Source of the DNA: an uncultured Ruminococcus sp.
GTDB lineage: Bacteria > Bacillota > Clostridia > Oscillospirales > Acutalibacteraceae
DNA: 16,494 bases
Reading direction: 5' to 3'
Assembly: GCA_902783815.1 (NCBI GenBank)
Contig: CACZSM010000224.1
Coordinates: 1-16,494, forward strand
Positions 1 to 7,338 of the stretch are shown here, in pieces (positions within the stretch are counted from its first letter, which is position 1; each line of letters opens with the position of its first letter). The position numbers were made by a program, and so were the translations under genes. The notes beneath the pieces were generated by a model. The model saw nothing but the letters and a program-made list of their open reading frames with translations. It had not been told where the DNA came from and ran no database searches.

Positions 1-40
1 ACTCTATTCACTATTCTCTATTCGTTATTCGTTATTCTCT
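1..40. repeat. Degenerate heptanucleotide tandem repeat (ATTCNNT)
   Basis: Five consecutive 7-base units start at position 6: ATTCACT, ATTCTCT, ATTCGTT, ATTCGTT and ATTCTCT. Each keeps ATTC and a final T. The five bases before position 6 match the end of another unit at four of five places, so the array probably continues beyond the window. It lies in the gap upstream of the M23 gene and codes for nothing obvious. It resembles the short tandem heptamers seen in some bacterial intergenic regions. No function can be assigned. Confidence 0.7.
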
Positions 41-125
41 CTTTCCGTTGCCTGTATTCCTCGATTTTTTGAAAATTGATTTCCGTGACAGGAATATTAT
101 CTGCATTTCTGCCAATAATAAAACC

Positions 126-130
126 GGAGG
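126..130 (+). promoter_or_regulatory. Ribosome binding site fixing the M23 gene start
   Basis: GGAGG lies 8 bases before the ATG at 139. The open frame runs upstream to an ATG at 76, but no comparable site precedes that codon, and the extra 21 residues would sit ahead of an otherwise normal short cytoplasmic tail and membrane helix. This decides the start at 139. Confidence 0.85.
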
Positions 131-138
131 TGCCGATA

Positions 139-891
139 ATGTACAGTATGAAAGAAGAAAAGGCTCAGAAAAGCTCTATCCGGAAAAATATACCATTCTA
201 TATTTCTCTTGCAGTATGCCTTGCGGCAGTGCTTGGCGCGGCTTGGACTACTTACGGCAATATAGAGGAATATATGGATGCGCCGGAGGAGATCAGTGAA
301 CAGTCCGAAGAACAAAAGGTCAATGAAGAAGTAAGCGGTCAGAGCTACAGCCGACCAGAAAAACCCGTCCAGGAAAGTAAGCCCCAGACAAAAAAGGAAA
401 ACTCCGATACAAAGGAAAGCAGCTCTCAGGAGAATACGAAAAATCCTGATACTGCTGATGCAAAGCCTGTTGTAACGGAAAATACAGCGCCCAAAGCCGT
501 ATTACCGATAGACAGCGGAGATATCGTCAAGCCATTCAGCATCAAAAAGCCACTCAGATCAGTAACAATGAATGACTGGCGCACACACAGCGGAATTGAC
601 ATCAGTGCAGGATCCGGAAGTCCGGTTCGCGCAGTGCTAAACGGGAAGGTAGCATCCGTATATAAGGATGCGATGCTTGGCAATGTAGTAAAAATAGAGC
701 ACGAAGGCGGATATACTGCCCTTTACTGCGGCGTTACAGATACTACTGTAGTACACGAGGGAGATACCGTCGCCGCCGGAGACACCATAGCGTATGTCGG
801 CAAAATACCCTCAGAGGTACTTGACAAGGAGCATCTGCATTTAGAGATGACCCTGAACGGAGATATGATCGATCCGGAAGCGCTGCTTTAA
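139..891 (+). CDS. Membrane-anchored M23 metallopeptidase, SpoIIQ-like
   Basis: The protein has 250 residues. A lysine-rich cytoplasmic tail (1-17) is followed by one membrane helix (about 18-39), a low-complexity Ser/Glu/Lys linker (about 40-120) and a C-terminal LytM/M23 domain (about 125-250). Zinc-ligand motifs are complete: H150 and D154 in THSGID, and H232 and H234 in HLHLE. The tyrosine-histidine motif of many M23 enzymes is replaced by LYCGV (196-200). The overall plan and the PF..WRTHSGIDI stretch resemble SpoIIQ, the forespore protein that pairs with SpoIIIAH during engulfment. B. subtilis SpoIIQ has lost a zinc ligand, whereas some clostridial versions, as here, keep all of them. 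Seen: domain order and motifs. Inferred: the SpoIIQ role. It could instead be a cell-wall endopeptidase used in growth. The start is set by GGAGG at 126-130. Confidence 0.85.
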   Translation: MYSMKEEKAQKSSIRKNIPFYISLAVCLAAVLGAAWTTYGNIEEYMDAPEEISEQSEEQKVNEEVSGQSYSRPEKPVQESKPQTKKENSDTKESSSQENTKNPDTADAKPVVTENTAPKAVLPIDSGDIVKPFSIKKPLRSVTMNDWRTHSGIDISAGSGSPVRAVLNGKVASVYKDAMLGNVVKIEHEGGYTALYCGVTDTTVVHEGDTVAAGDTIAYVGKIPSEVLDKEHLHLEMTLNGDMIDPEALL

Positions 892-920
892 GGAACAACA
901 GCTTTTCAGCAAATATAAAA

Positions 921-965
921 GTCCGGCGCTTGCGGAGTCAATATCTGCGCCGGACATTATTTTTT
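921..965. terminator. Bidirectional intrinsic terminator between converging genes
   Basis: A perfect 9-bp stem (GTCCGGCGC at 921-929 with GCGCCGGAC at 947-955) closes a 17-base loop. On the plus strand it is followed by ATTATTTTTT, ending the M23 transcript. On the minus strand it is followed by TTTTATATTT, ending the transcript that carries the sugar transferase, whose stop codon is at 964-966. Confidence 0.88.
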
Positions 966-1644
966 ATCCTATTACTGCCGCTGCCGTTCTGAACATAAGA
1001 CCTATATCATAAAATATATTGAATTTCCTGATATATTCCAGATTGTATTCCATCTTCTGCGGCAGTACAACATTTACATATGTTTCCTCCGGGTCAGCGG
1101 CGCCCTCAAGGAGCCTGTCCTCGTCCTTGAATTTTATGCTTGCAAGGGAGGTTATACCGGCTGGCATCAGCAGAGTTGCATACATTTCATCTGTATATCT
1201 GTCAACATACCTTTCAACCTCCGGTCTTGTTCCCACAAAGCTCATATCTCCCAGAAGTACATTAAAAAGCTGCGGCAGCTCGTCCAGACGGCATTTTCTC
1301 AGGAATCTTCCTGCACCGGTTATACGGCTGTCATTTCCGACAGTCACCTGTGCGCCTTTTTTTTCTGCATCCGTTACCATTGTACGGAACTTATATATAC
1401 GGAACACTCTGCCGTATGTCGTCACTCTTCTTTGTCTGAACATCACAGGACCCTTTGAATCAATTTTTATCCATACCGCTATAATAAGCATAAACGGCAT
1501 AGCAATAATTGTCAGTATAAGCGCTATGATAAGATCCATAAGCCGTTTAAGGGCAAGACTGAACCATCTTTTTGAAAGCATATCGTAATATGGACGAACA
1601 GCATCTGTTCTCAGCTTATCCGGCAGCTTTTCCCATTTCTTCAT
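964..1644 (-). CDS. Polyisoprenyl-phosphate sugar-1-phosphate transferase (bacterial sugar transferase family)
   Basis: The protein has 226 residues, the usual size of the minimal one-domain phosphoglycosyl transferases (PglC/WcaJ catalytic domain). This family moves a sugar-1-phosphate from a nucleotide sugar to undecaprenyl phosphate on the inner membrane face, the first step of capsule, exopolysaccharide or glycan assembly. A basic lead-in KRLMD (33-37) is followed by a single hydrophobic re-entrant helix (about 38-59) with a mid-helix proline (P50), then SKGP (63-66), QRR and YKFRTM (84-89), the catalytic acidic pair D121-E122 in LDELPQLFNVL, and GTRPE (138-142; GPRPE is more common). It is the last gene of the minus-strand cluster, 16 bases after the lipase, with only a modest GGGG ribosome site. 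Family assignment is firm; the sugar cannot be told. Confidence 0.92.
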   Translation of the reverse strand: MKKWEKLPDKLRTDAVRPYYDMLSKRWFSLALKRLMDLIIALILTIIAMPFMLIIAVWIKIDSKGPVMFRQRRVTTYGRVFRIYKFRTMVTDAEKKGAQVTVGNDSRITGAGRFLRKCRLDELPQLFNVLLGDMSFVGTRPEVERYVDRYTDEMYATLLMPAGITSLASIKFKDEDRLLEGAADPEETYVNVVLPQKMEYNLEYIRKFNIFYDIGLMFRTAAAVIG

Positions 1645-1660
1645 CAGTAAAACCCCATTC

Positions 1661-3004
1661 CTAAAATCCCTTTTCTTTAAGATCGCTCACCAGACCGACA
1701 TAAAATTCCCTGATATCAAGATCCTTTTTATCATGTCTGAAAAGGTCTATAACATCCGCATGAGATACCCCATCCGTTTCTTTTGATTCAAGGTAAATGA
1801 ACCTGTCACCCCATTTTGAAGCCTCAACCGTAACAAGACCATCATTAGGGCCGTCAAAGAACCTTGCAAACATATAGGACATATTCAGCGGAAATACGCT
1901 TTTTATCGGTTTATTTATTTTGCTCCCGACACTCTGATAATATACATTTTTACTGTCAGGAGTTTCCCTGTTGAATTTCTCACATGAAGATGATTTCAGA
2001 TCAACGACAGCCGCAATAAAATCCGGAGTAGTATCTCCCAAAAGTCTGAATGCAGAATTATATTTTTCAGCTATGCCATTTCTGACAGTTTCCGGGAGAT
2101 GGTCAAAAAGCCACTCAGCGAAAACACAGCCCCTGTGGGGAGTATTAATTGTTGTAAGCGATGCCACATACTTTTCCGAGCCGCATTTTGAAATTGCATA
2201 TCTGCTGTCAAGACCGCCCTTTGAATGAGCGATAATATTGACCTTACCGCATCCTGTAGTCTGCACTATACTTTCTATTTTTTCTGCAAGCTCCTTACCG
2301 CTGTCTGCAATACTAAGTGACGACTGCTGTTCTCCGTAATAAATGACCGCGCCATTTTTTTCAAGCTCCTCAGGGATCCTTCCCCAGTAATTAAATTTTT
2401 CAAGATCGCGGAAAAACACTCCATGTACCATAAGCAGAGGATATTTTGTTCTGCAAATATTTTTCCCTTTGCGCTCGATATCATTAAGGCAGCGTTTTTC
2501 CTCCATTCTTACCTCGCTCCCGGCAACGGATATTATTTTCAGCAGGACTATCACATTTACTACTGGTATCATTCCGCAAAGTATCCCGACTATCCTGAGT
2601 CTTGTTCCCATCATTGAGGATGTCAGATATACGCGGATAATACCGTTCCAGAATACAACAAGCTCCATAAGATATACGATAAAAGCCATACCCCAGAAGT
2701 TTTCTCTGAACAGACCATTCATATGATTTGCCGATACGATACCGTAAACAAGTTCCGGCAGCAATACAATAAGAAATGCACAAAGCAGTTCTCTGCCGCT
2801 TTTTTCGATCTGCAGCTTTACCGGAAGTACAGATCTTTTACCCGGCAGAAGAAGATTTGCGGCAATAAAAAGCACGGCAGATATAAAAATCACATAACCG
2901 CCCTTATAAGAAAAAACCGCCGCAGAAAGATCCGGTAGTATTGCGGCGGTAAAAAGGATAATTGAGATTAAAGATATTTTTAAAAATTCTTTCATATGTA
3001 TCAT
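1661..3004 (-). CDS. Polytopic membrane lipase/esterase (alpha/beta hydrolase)
   Basis: The protein has 447 residues. About five membrane helices (roughly 5-30, 36-54, 73-91, 103-127 and 136-159) precede an alpha/beta-hydrolase domain (about 185-445) like the true lipases of the Pseudomonas/Bacillus type. Visible catalytic features are the oxyanion motif MVHG (192-195), nucleophile S261 in AHSKGG, a likely acid D388 in NDGLV and a likely base H415 in GVSHADV. An odd number of helices with a basic start suggests that the hydrolase domain faces outside; this is inference. The ATG overlaps the stop of the preceding gene (ATGA), implying translational coupling. An alternative ATG three codons later (2995) is possible. 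The membrane half is unlike secreted lipases, which carry a cleaved signal. The substrate could be a lipid, a lipid-linked glycan or an acylated cell-wall component. Confidence 0.82.
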   Translation of the reverse strand: MIHMKEFLKISLISIILFTAAILPDLSAAVFSYKGGYVIFISAVLFIAANLLLPGKRSVLPVKLQIEKSGRELLCAFLIVLLPELVYGIVSANHMNGLFRENFWGMAFIVYLMELVVFWNGIIRVYLTSSMMGTRLRIVGILCGMIPVVNVIVLLKIISVAGSEVRMEEKRCLNDIERKGKNICRTKYPLLMVHGVFFRDLEKFNYWGRIPEELEKNGAVIYYGEQQSSLSIADSGKELAEKIESIVQTTGCGKVNIIAHSKGGLDSRYAISKCGSEKYVASLTTINTPHRGCVFAEWLFDHLPETVRNGIAEKYNSAFRLLGDTTPDFIAAVVDLKSSSCEKFNRETPDSKNVYYQSVGSKINKPIKSVFPLNMSYMFARFFDGPNDGLVTVEASKWGDRFIYLESKETDGVSHADVIDLFRHDKKDLDIREFYVGLVSDLKEKGF

Positions 3005-4281
3005 TCTTCACTTTTTTTTGCAAGCTGTTCCTTTGCAACAGCCAGCATCAGCTTTATACGATTTTCCTGATTGACCTTCGGCGCACCGGGATCATAGTCT
3101 ATAGCTACGATATTAGCCCTCTGATCCGCCATTTTTATTGGTCTTATCATACCCTTGCCGTTGATATGGTTAGGCAGACATCCGAAAGGCTGAGTGCATA
3201 CGATATTTTCAAATCCACTTTCAATGAGCTCCAGCATTTCTCCCGTAAGGAGCCAGCCCTCTCCCATCTTGCTTCCGTATCCGACCATACCCTTTACAAG
3301 AGATTTCGTATGAGCATATGTTCCATTAGGACGGAACCCATACTTTTTCTGACTCTCTATGATAAGAGCCTCCAGACTTGAAAGGTAGTCAAAAAACTTC
3401 TTTACTACGATATATTTTACCTTGCTGCCGCCGTACAGTTTATAGTCCTCCAGACGGTTATCAGCCTTAAACAGTGCAAATCCCAGTATTCCCGGCAGAT
3501 TGACCTCGCAGCCCTGTTCATAAAGGAACTCTTCAAGATTATTATTGCCAAGACTGGAATATTTTACATATATCTCTCCGACTATACCCACTTTTATTTT
3601 AGGTGTTCTTTCAACCTTTACGGCAGCGAAATCCTTTGCGATCTCATCAAGATTTGCGGCAAGCTCATTTTTTGTAAAGCCGTGACCATCAGCCATAACA
3701 TCCGTAAGTTTTTTTATCCACTTTTTAACAAGTGCATGACTTTCGCCCTTATTCACCTCATACGGTTTTGTCTGATTATCCAGCGCCATTATCATATCGC
3801 CGTATATAAGACCAGCGGATATTCTTCTTACCATTGGCACTGTCATAGTAAAACCGCTGTTTTTTTCAAGTCCTGAAAGGTTCAGTGATATTACCGGAAC
3901 ATTATCATATCCAGCCTTGACAAGTGCCTTTCTCAGAAGGTGTATATAATTCGATGCGCGGCAGCCGCCGCCTGTCTGAGTTATCATAAGCGCAGTCTTA
4001 TTCGTATCATATTTTCCGCTTTGCAGAGCATGGATAAGCTGTCCTATTACCAGCAGAGCCGGGTAGCAGGTATCATTATGCACATATTTCAATCCGACCT
4101 GAGCTATTTCCGGTCCCTCTGTTTCCAGCAATATACAGTTATAGCCGTAATGCACAAACACATTTTTCATTATCTCAAAATGTATCTTTGCCATCATAGG
4201 AATGAGTATGGTATAATTTTCCTTTTTCATTTCCTTTGTAAAGATAAGTCTGCCGGTCTCATCATATACTAATTTAGCCAT
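3001..4281 (-). CDS. 2-hydroxyacyl-CoA dehydratase-like subunit (COG3581/HgdB-related)
   Basis: The protein has 426 residues and is related to the dehydratase-like C-terminal part of large activase proteins. Conserved cysteines sit in family-like contexts: C72 in HNDTCYPA, C107 in TGGGCRASNY, and C362 and C368 in CTQPFGCLPNH. These are candidate ligands for an iron-sulfur cluster. In characterised relatives the activase hydrolyses ATP to push an electron into a cluster on this type of subunit, which then reduces or dehydrates a substrate. The substrate here is unknown and no acyl-CoA pathway genes lie nearby. The gene starts 21 bases after the stop of the activase gene, in the same reading frame, with AAGGAG at 4288-4293. 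Fused activase-dehydratase relatives are known, so the two products probably act together. Confidence 0.82.
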   Translation of the reverse strand: MAKLVYDETGRLIFTKEMKKENYTILIPMMAKIHFEIMKNVFVHYGYNCILLETEGPEIAQVGLKYVHNDTCYPALLVIGQLIHALQSGKYDTNKTALMITQTGGGCRASNYIHLLRKALVKAGYDNVPVISLNLSGLEKNSGFTMTVPMVRRISAGLIYGDMIMALDNQTKPYEVNKGESHALVKKWIKKLTDVMADGHGFTKNELAANLDEIAKDFAAVKVERTPKIKVGIVGEIYVKYSSLGNNNLEEFLYEQGCEVNLPGILGFALFKADNRLEDYKLYGGSKVKYIVVKKFFDYLSSLEALIIESQKKYGFRPNGTYAHTKSLVKGMVGYGSKMGEGWLLTGEMLELIESGFENIVCTQPFGCLPNHINGKGMIRPIKMADQRANIVAIDYDPGAPKVNQENRIKLMLAVAKEQLAKKSEE

Positions 4282-4287
4282 TTTTAT

Positions 4288-4293
4288 CTCCTT
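4288..4293 (-). promoter_or_regulatory. Ribosome binding site for the dehydratase-like gene
   Basis: AAGGAG stands 6 bases before the ATG at 4281, inside the short stretch between the activase TGA (4303-4305) and the next start. Its quality shows that the second reading frame is translated independently and is not merely the tail of a gene broken by a point mutation. Confidence 0.85.
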
Positions 4294-4302
4294 AACTGCT
4301 GA

Positions 4303-7218
4303 TCACTGTTTTTCTCCGCCCGTTGTCGCAAGCAGGCTTCTCAGTCTTATCTTGACAGCGCCCAGATTTGTTATTTCATCTATTTTTATCTGCGTATATA
4401 TTCTGCCATATCTTTCCAGTATTGCTCTTACCTCGTCAGTAGTGATAGCGTCAACTCCGCAGCCGAAGGACACAAGCTGTACAAGGTTCATATCCTTGTG
4501 ATGACTCACATATTCAGCCGCAGCATACATTCTTGAATGGTATGTCCACTGATTAAGAACACTTGTCTTTACCTTTGCCGCCTCTTTATTGCTTACGATA
4601 TCCTCTGATACCACAGCTACTCCGAAGCCTGTTATCAGCTTATCTATACCATGATTTATCTCCGGATCCGCATGATAGGGTCTGCCGGCAAGCACAATTA
4701 TCTCCTTGCCCTCCTGCTGCGCCCTTTTTATGATATCATTTCCGTAATCCCTTATTTTATTTATATACTTATCGTATTCAGCGTAAGCCGCCTTTGAAGC
4801 CTCTTTTACCTCTTTCAGAGTTATATCATCAAAGTATTTAAGCAGTTCGGCATGGATCTTTTTCGGAAAATCCTTAGGGCGGTGTATGCCTACAAACTCA
4901 TGGAAGAATTTTATTCCCTCTATACCGCGTACATTTGCATGGATGACCTCCGGATAGTATGCTACTACAGGACAGTTATAGTGATTATCTCCCAGTTTTT
5001 CATCAAAGTTATATGACATACAAGGGTAGAATATCTGCTTTATACCATTGTCAAGCAGCCACTGTATATGACCATGAATAAGTTTTGCCGGGAAGCATAC
5101 TGTATCAGAAGGAATAGTCTGCTGTCCGTGGAGATACAGCTTTCTGTTGGAAAGCGGCGATACAACTACTTCAAATCCCAGCTTTGTCAGGAATTTATGC
5201 CAGAACGGAAGAAGCTCATACATATTAAGTCCCATAGGTATGCCGATCTTACCTCTTTTTCCCTCAACAGGCTGATATTCTCCGAGCAGTTTCAGTTTAT
5301 ACTGATATATATTGAAGCTATCGTCAGGCGCTTTTTTTGTAACTGGTTTTTCGCAGCGATTTCCTGCGATAAATCTGCGTCCGTCGCTGAATGTATTTAC
5401 CGTAAGACGGCAGTTATTGCTGCAGCCGCCGCAGTTTACAGCTTTTATTTCATGCTTGAAATTTTTAAGTTTTTCAAGGCTGAGCAGAGTAGATTCCCTT
5501 CCTGCGGTCATTTTTTCCTTTGCATACAGTGCAGCGCCATATGCTCCCATAAGACCTGATATATCCGGACGGATAACATCCACTCCCATTTCCTGTTCAA
5601 AAGCTCTCAGTACGGCATCATTCAGGAAAGTTCCTCCCTGTACTACTATTTTTCTGCCAAGCTCTCTCGGACTTGAAACACGGATGACCTTATACAGTGC
5701 ATTTTTTACAACGCTGAGGCACAATCCGGAGGATATATCCTCAATAGTAGCGCCATCTTTCTGAGCCTGTTTTACCGAGGAATTCATAAACACGGTACAT
5801 CTTGAACCGAGGTCAACAGGTTGTTTTGCAAGCAGACCTATTTTTGAAAATTCCTCAGCGGAATAGCCGAGTGCATTTGCGAATGTCTGCAAAAATGATC
5901 CGCAGCCTGACGAGCAGGCCTCATTCAGGAATATATTATCTATTGTACCATTTCTTATCTTAAAGCACTTTATATCCTGACCGCCGATATCTATAATAAA
6001 TTCAACATCCGGCATAAAGCGTTTAGCAGCTGTCATATGTGCGATAGTTTCAACGACTCCGATATCAGCTCCGAAGGCATTTTTAATTATTTCCTCGCCA
6101 TAGCCTGTCACAGCTGAACCGGCTATTTTTATGCCCGGACATTTCTCATATACATTTGTGAGGAACTGTCTTACGATAGGAACAGGGTTTCCGCTGTTTG
6201 ACATATATTCAGAATACAGCAAAGTTCCCTTTTCATCCGTTACAACACCCTTTACAGTTGTTGAGCCGGCATCAATACCGATAAAAGCCTTTCCCTTGAA
6301 TCCATCGAGAGTACCCTTTTCGACCTTTGCCTTATCATGTCTTTTGCGGAATTCCTCAAGCTCCTGTTCATTTCTGAACAGTGGTTTATTGAATGCGAAA
6401 TTTCCGCTGCCCTTATAGTGTTCTATTTTAGACTCAGCATCTGCAAAATCCACAGTTTTTTCCGCACAGAGAGCTGCTCCGGCGGCAACATAGTAAAGTG
6501 AATTTTCCGGACAGATACCCGTAGTTTTCAGAGCCTTATCAAATCCAGCTCTGAGCTGAGGAATAAATGTAAGGGGGCCTCCGAGATAAACTATCTGTCC
6601 TTTTATTTCCCTGCCCTGAGCCAGACCCGCGATAGTCTGGTTTACGACAGCCATAAAAATACTTGCGGCAACATCCTCTTTTTTTGCGCCCTGATTAAGC
6701 AGAGGCTGTATATCCGTTTTTGCGAAAACGCCGCAGCGTGAAGCAATGGTATATATTTTCTCATGCTTTTCCGCAAGACCGTTAAGATCCTCTATCGGCA
6801 CATTAAGCAGAGTAGCCATCTGATCTATGAATGCTCCGGTACCGCCGGCGCATGAGCCGTTCATACGCACTTCCATACCTCCGGAGAGGAACAATATTTT
6901 TGCATCCTCGCCGCCAAGTTCTATTACGACATCCGTATTAGGAATAAATGTATTTGCAGCGACCCTTGTAGCATAAACCTCCTGGATAAAATCTATTCCA
7001 CAGGCATCTGCAACGCCCATTCCGGCTGATCCGGACATTGCTATTGCAGCTTTTTCGCCCTCTGGTATATGCTTTACAACTGTTTTCAGCAATTCTGATA
7101 TTTTACTTGTTATCTGAGAATAGTGTCTTTCATAGGTTTTATACAAAATATTATTCTTTTCATCAATTATAACACATTTAACAGTTGTCGAGCCGATATC
7201 GAGTCCTATTCTAACCAT
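4303..7218 (-). CDS. Double-repeat acyl-CoA dehydratase activase-like ATPase (BcrAD/BadFG type plus DUF2229)
   Basis: The protein has 971 residues. It contains two tandem ASKHA ATPase repeats of the BadF/BadG/BcrA/BcrD and HgdC type. Repeat 1 (about 1-255) has GLDIGSTTVK, C123 in NGSCAGGTG and C162 in SRCGVF. Repeat 2 (about 310-570) has GIDAGSTTVKG, DIGGQD (410-415), C435 in NEACSSGCGS and C474 in SRCTVF. A C-terminal DUF2229-like region (about 590-971) carries a cysteine cluster (C596, C599, C603, C622) and further cysteines at 708, 733, 749 and 920. Homodimeric activators of (R)-2-hydroxyacyl-CoA dehydratases hold one [4Fe-4S] cluster with two cysteines per subunit; here one chain has all four. 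The role is probably ATP-driven delivery of low-potential electrons to the adjacent dehydratase-like subunit. The start at 7218 is chosen over an ATG at 7245 because AAGGAG at 7226-7231 lies between them. Confidence 0.87.
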   Translation of the reverse strand: MVRIGLDIGSTTVKCVIIDEKNNILYKTYERHYSQITSKISELLKTVVKHIPEGEKAAIAMSGSAGMGVADACGIDFIQEVYATRVAANTFIPNTDVVIELGGEDAKILFLSGGMEVRMNGSCAGGTGAFIDQMATLLNVPIEDLNGLAEKHEKIYTIASRCGVFAKTDIQPLLNQGAKKEDVAASIFMAVVNQTIAGLAQGREIKGQIVYLGGPLTFIPQLRAGFDKALKTTGICPENSLYYVAAGAALCAEKTVDFADAESKIEHYKGSGNFAFNKPLFRNEQELEEFRKRHDKAKVEKGTLDGFKGKAFIGIDAGSTTVKGVVTDEKGTLLYSEYMSNSGNPVPIVRQFLTNVYEKCPGIKIAGSAVTGYGEEIIKNAFGADIGVVETIAHMTAAKRFMPDVEFIIDIGGQDIKCFKIRNGTIDNIFLNEACSSGCGSFLQTFANALGYSAEEFSKIGLLAKQPVDLGSRCTVFMNSSVKQAQKDGATIEDISSGLCLSVVKNALYKVIRVSSPRELGRKIVVQGGTFLNDAVLRAFEQEMGVDVIRPDISGLMGAYGAALYAKEKMTAGRESTLLSLEKLKNFKHEIKAVNCGGCSNNCRLTVNTFSDGRRFIAGNRCEKPVTKKAPDDSFNIYQYKLKLLGEYQPVEGKRGKIGIPMGLNMYELLPFWHKFLTKLGFEVVVSPLSNRKLYLHGQQTIPSDTVCFPAKLIHGHIQWLLDNGIKQIFYPCMSYNFDEKLGDNHYNCPVVAYYPEVIHANVRGIEGIKFFHEFVGIHRPKDFPKKIHAELLKYFDDITLKEVKEASKAAYAEYDKYINKIRDYGNDIIKRAQQEGKEIIVLAGRPYHADPEINHGIDKLITGFGVAVVSEDIVSNKEAAKVKTSVLNQWTYHSRMYAAAEYVSHHKDMNLVQLVSFGCGVDAITTDEVRAILERYGRIYTQIKIDEITNLGAVKIRLRSLLATTGGEKQ

Positions 7219-7225
7219 TTTACTT

Positions 7226-7231
7226 CTCCTT
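7226..7231 (-). promoter_or_regulatory. Ribosome binding site fixing the activase start
   Basis: AAGGAG lies 7 bases before the ATG at 7218 (MVRIGLDIG). An in-frame ATG at 7245 is upstream of this site, so starting there would put the ribosome site inside the coding region and add nine residues ahead of the first ATPase strand. Confidence 0.88.
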
Positions 7232-7318
7232 ATAAAAACTGTCAAAATACGGCAGCAAGCACCTGATTTTCAAAATAATCCGCCTGCATCGTCATAAAAC
7301 GCCATTCATCTGATGAAT

Positions 7319-7324
7319 ATTATA
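7319..7324 (-). promoter_or_regulatory. Probable -10 element of the activase operon promoter
   Basis: On the minus strand this reads TATAAT within TACTATAATATT, about 100 bases upstream of the activase start. The hexamer 17 bases further upstream (7342-7347, ATTATA) is a poor -35 box and lies inside the palindromic operator, so the promoter may depend on, or be blocked by, a bound regulator. Other TATAAT strings occur within the palindromes, so the exact start of transcription is uncertain. Confidence 0.5.
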
Positions 7325-7338
7325 GTACAAAAAACTTC

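Noticed and set aside
60..100. Promoter for the M23 gene, including a forespore (sigma-F) type
   Set aside because: TTGAAA at 69-74 and TATTAT at 95-100 are 20 bases apart, and GGAATATTAT fits the sigma-F -10 pattern poorly, so neither was called.
76..138. Longer N-terminus for the M23 protein
   Set aside because: The upstream ATG at 76 has no ribosome site, whereas GGAGG is correctly placed for the ATG at 139.
1019..1588. Long plus-strand open frame opposite the sugar transferase gene
   Set aside because: It lies wholly antisense to a gene with clear family motifs, its translation has no recognisable domain, and it is Ser/Ile-rich as expected for a shadow frame.
4264..4305. TGA between the two activase-system genes as a selenocysteine codon
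   Set aside because: A bacterial SECIS hairpin should follow the codon directly. The downstream bases form no such stem and instead contain a ribosome binding site and a start codon.
5068..5764. Two overlapping plus-strand open frames opposite the activase gene
   Set aside because: Both are antisense to conserved activase sequence, lack good ribosome sites and give Phe/Ser-rich translations without domains.
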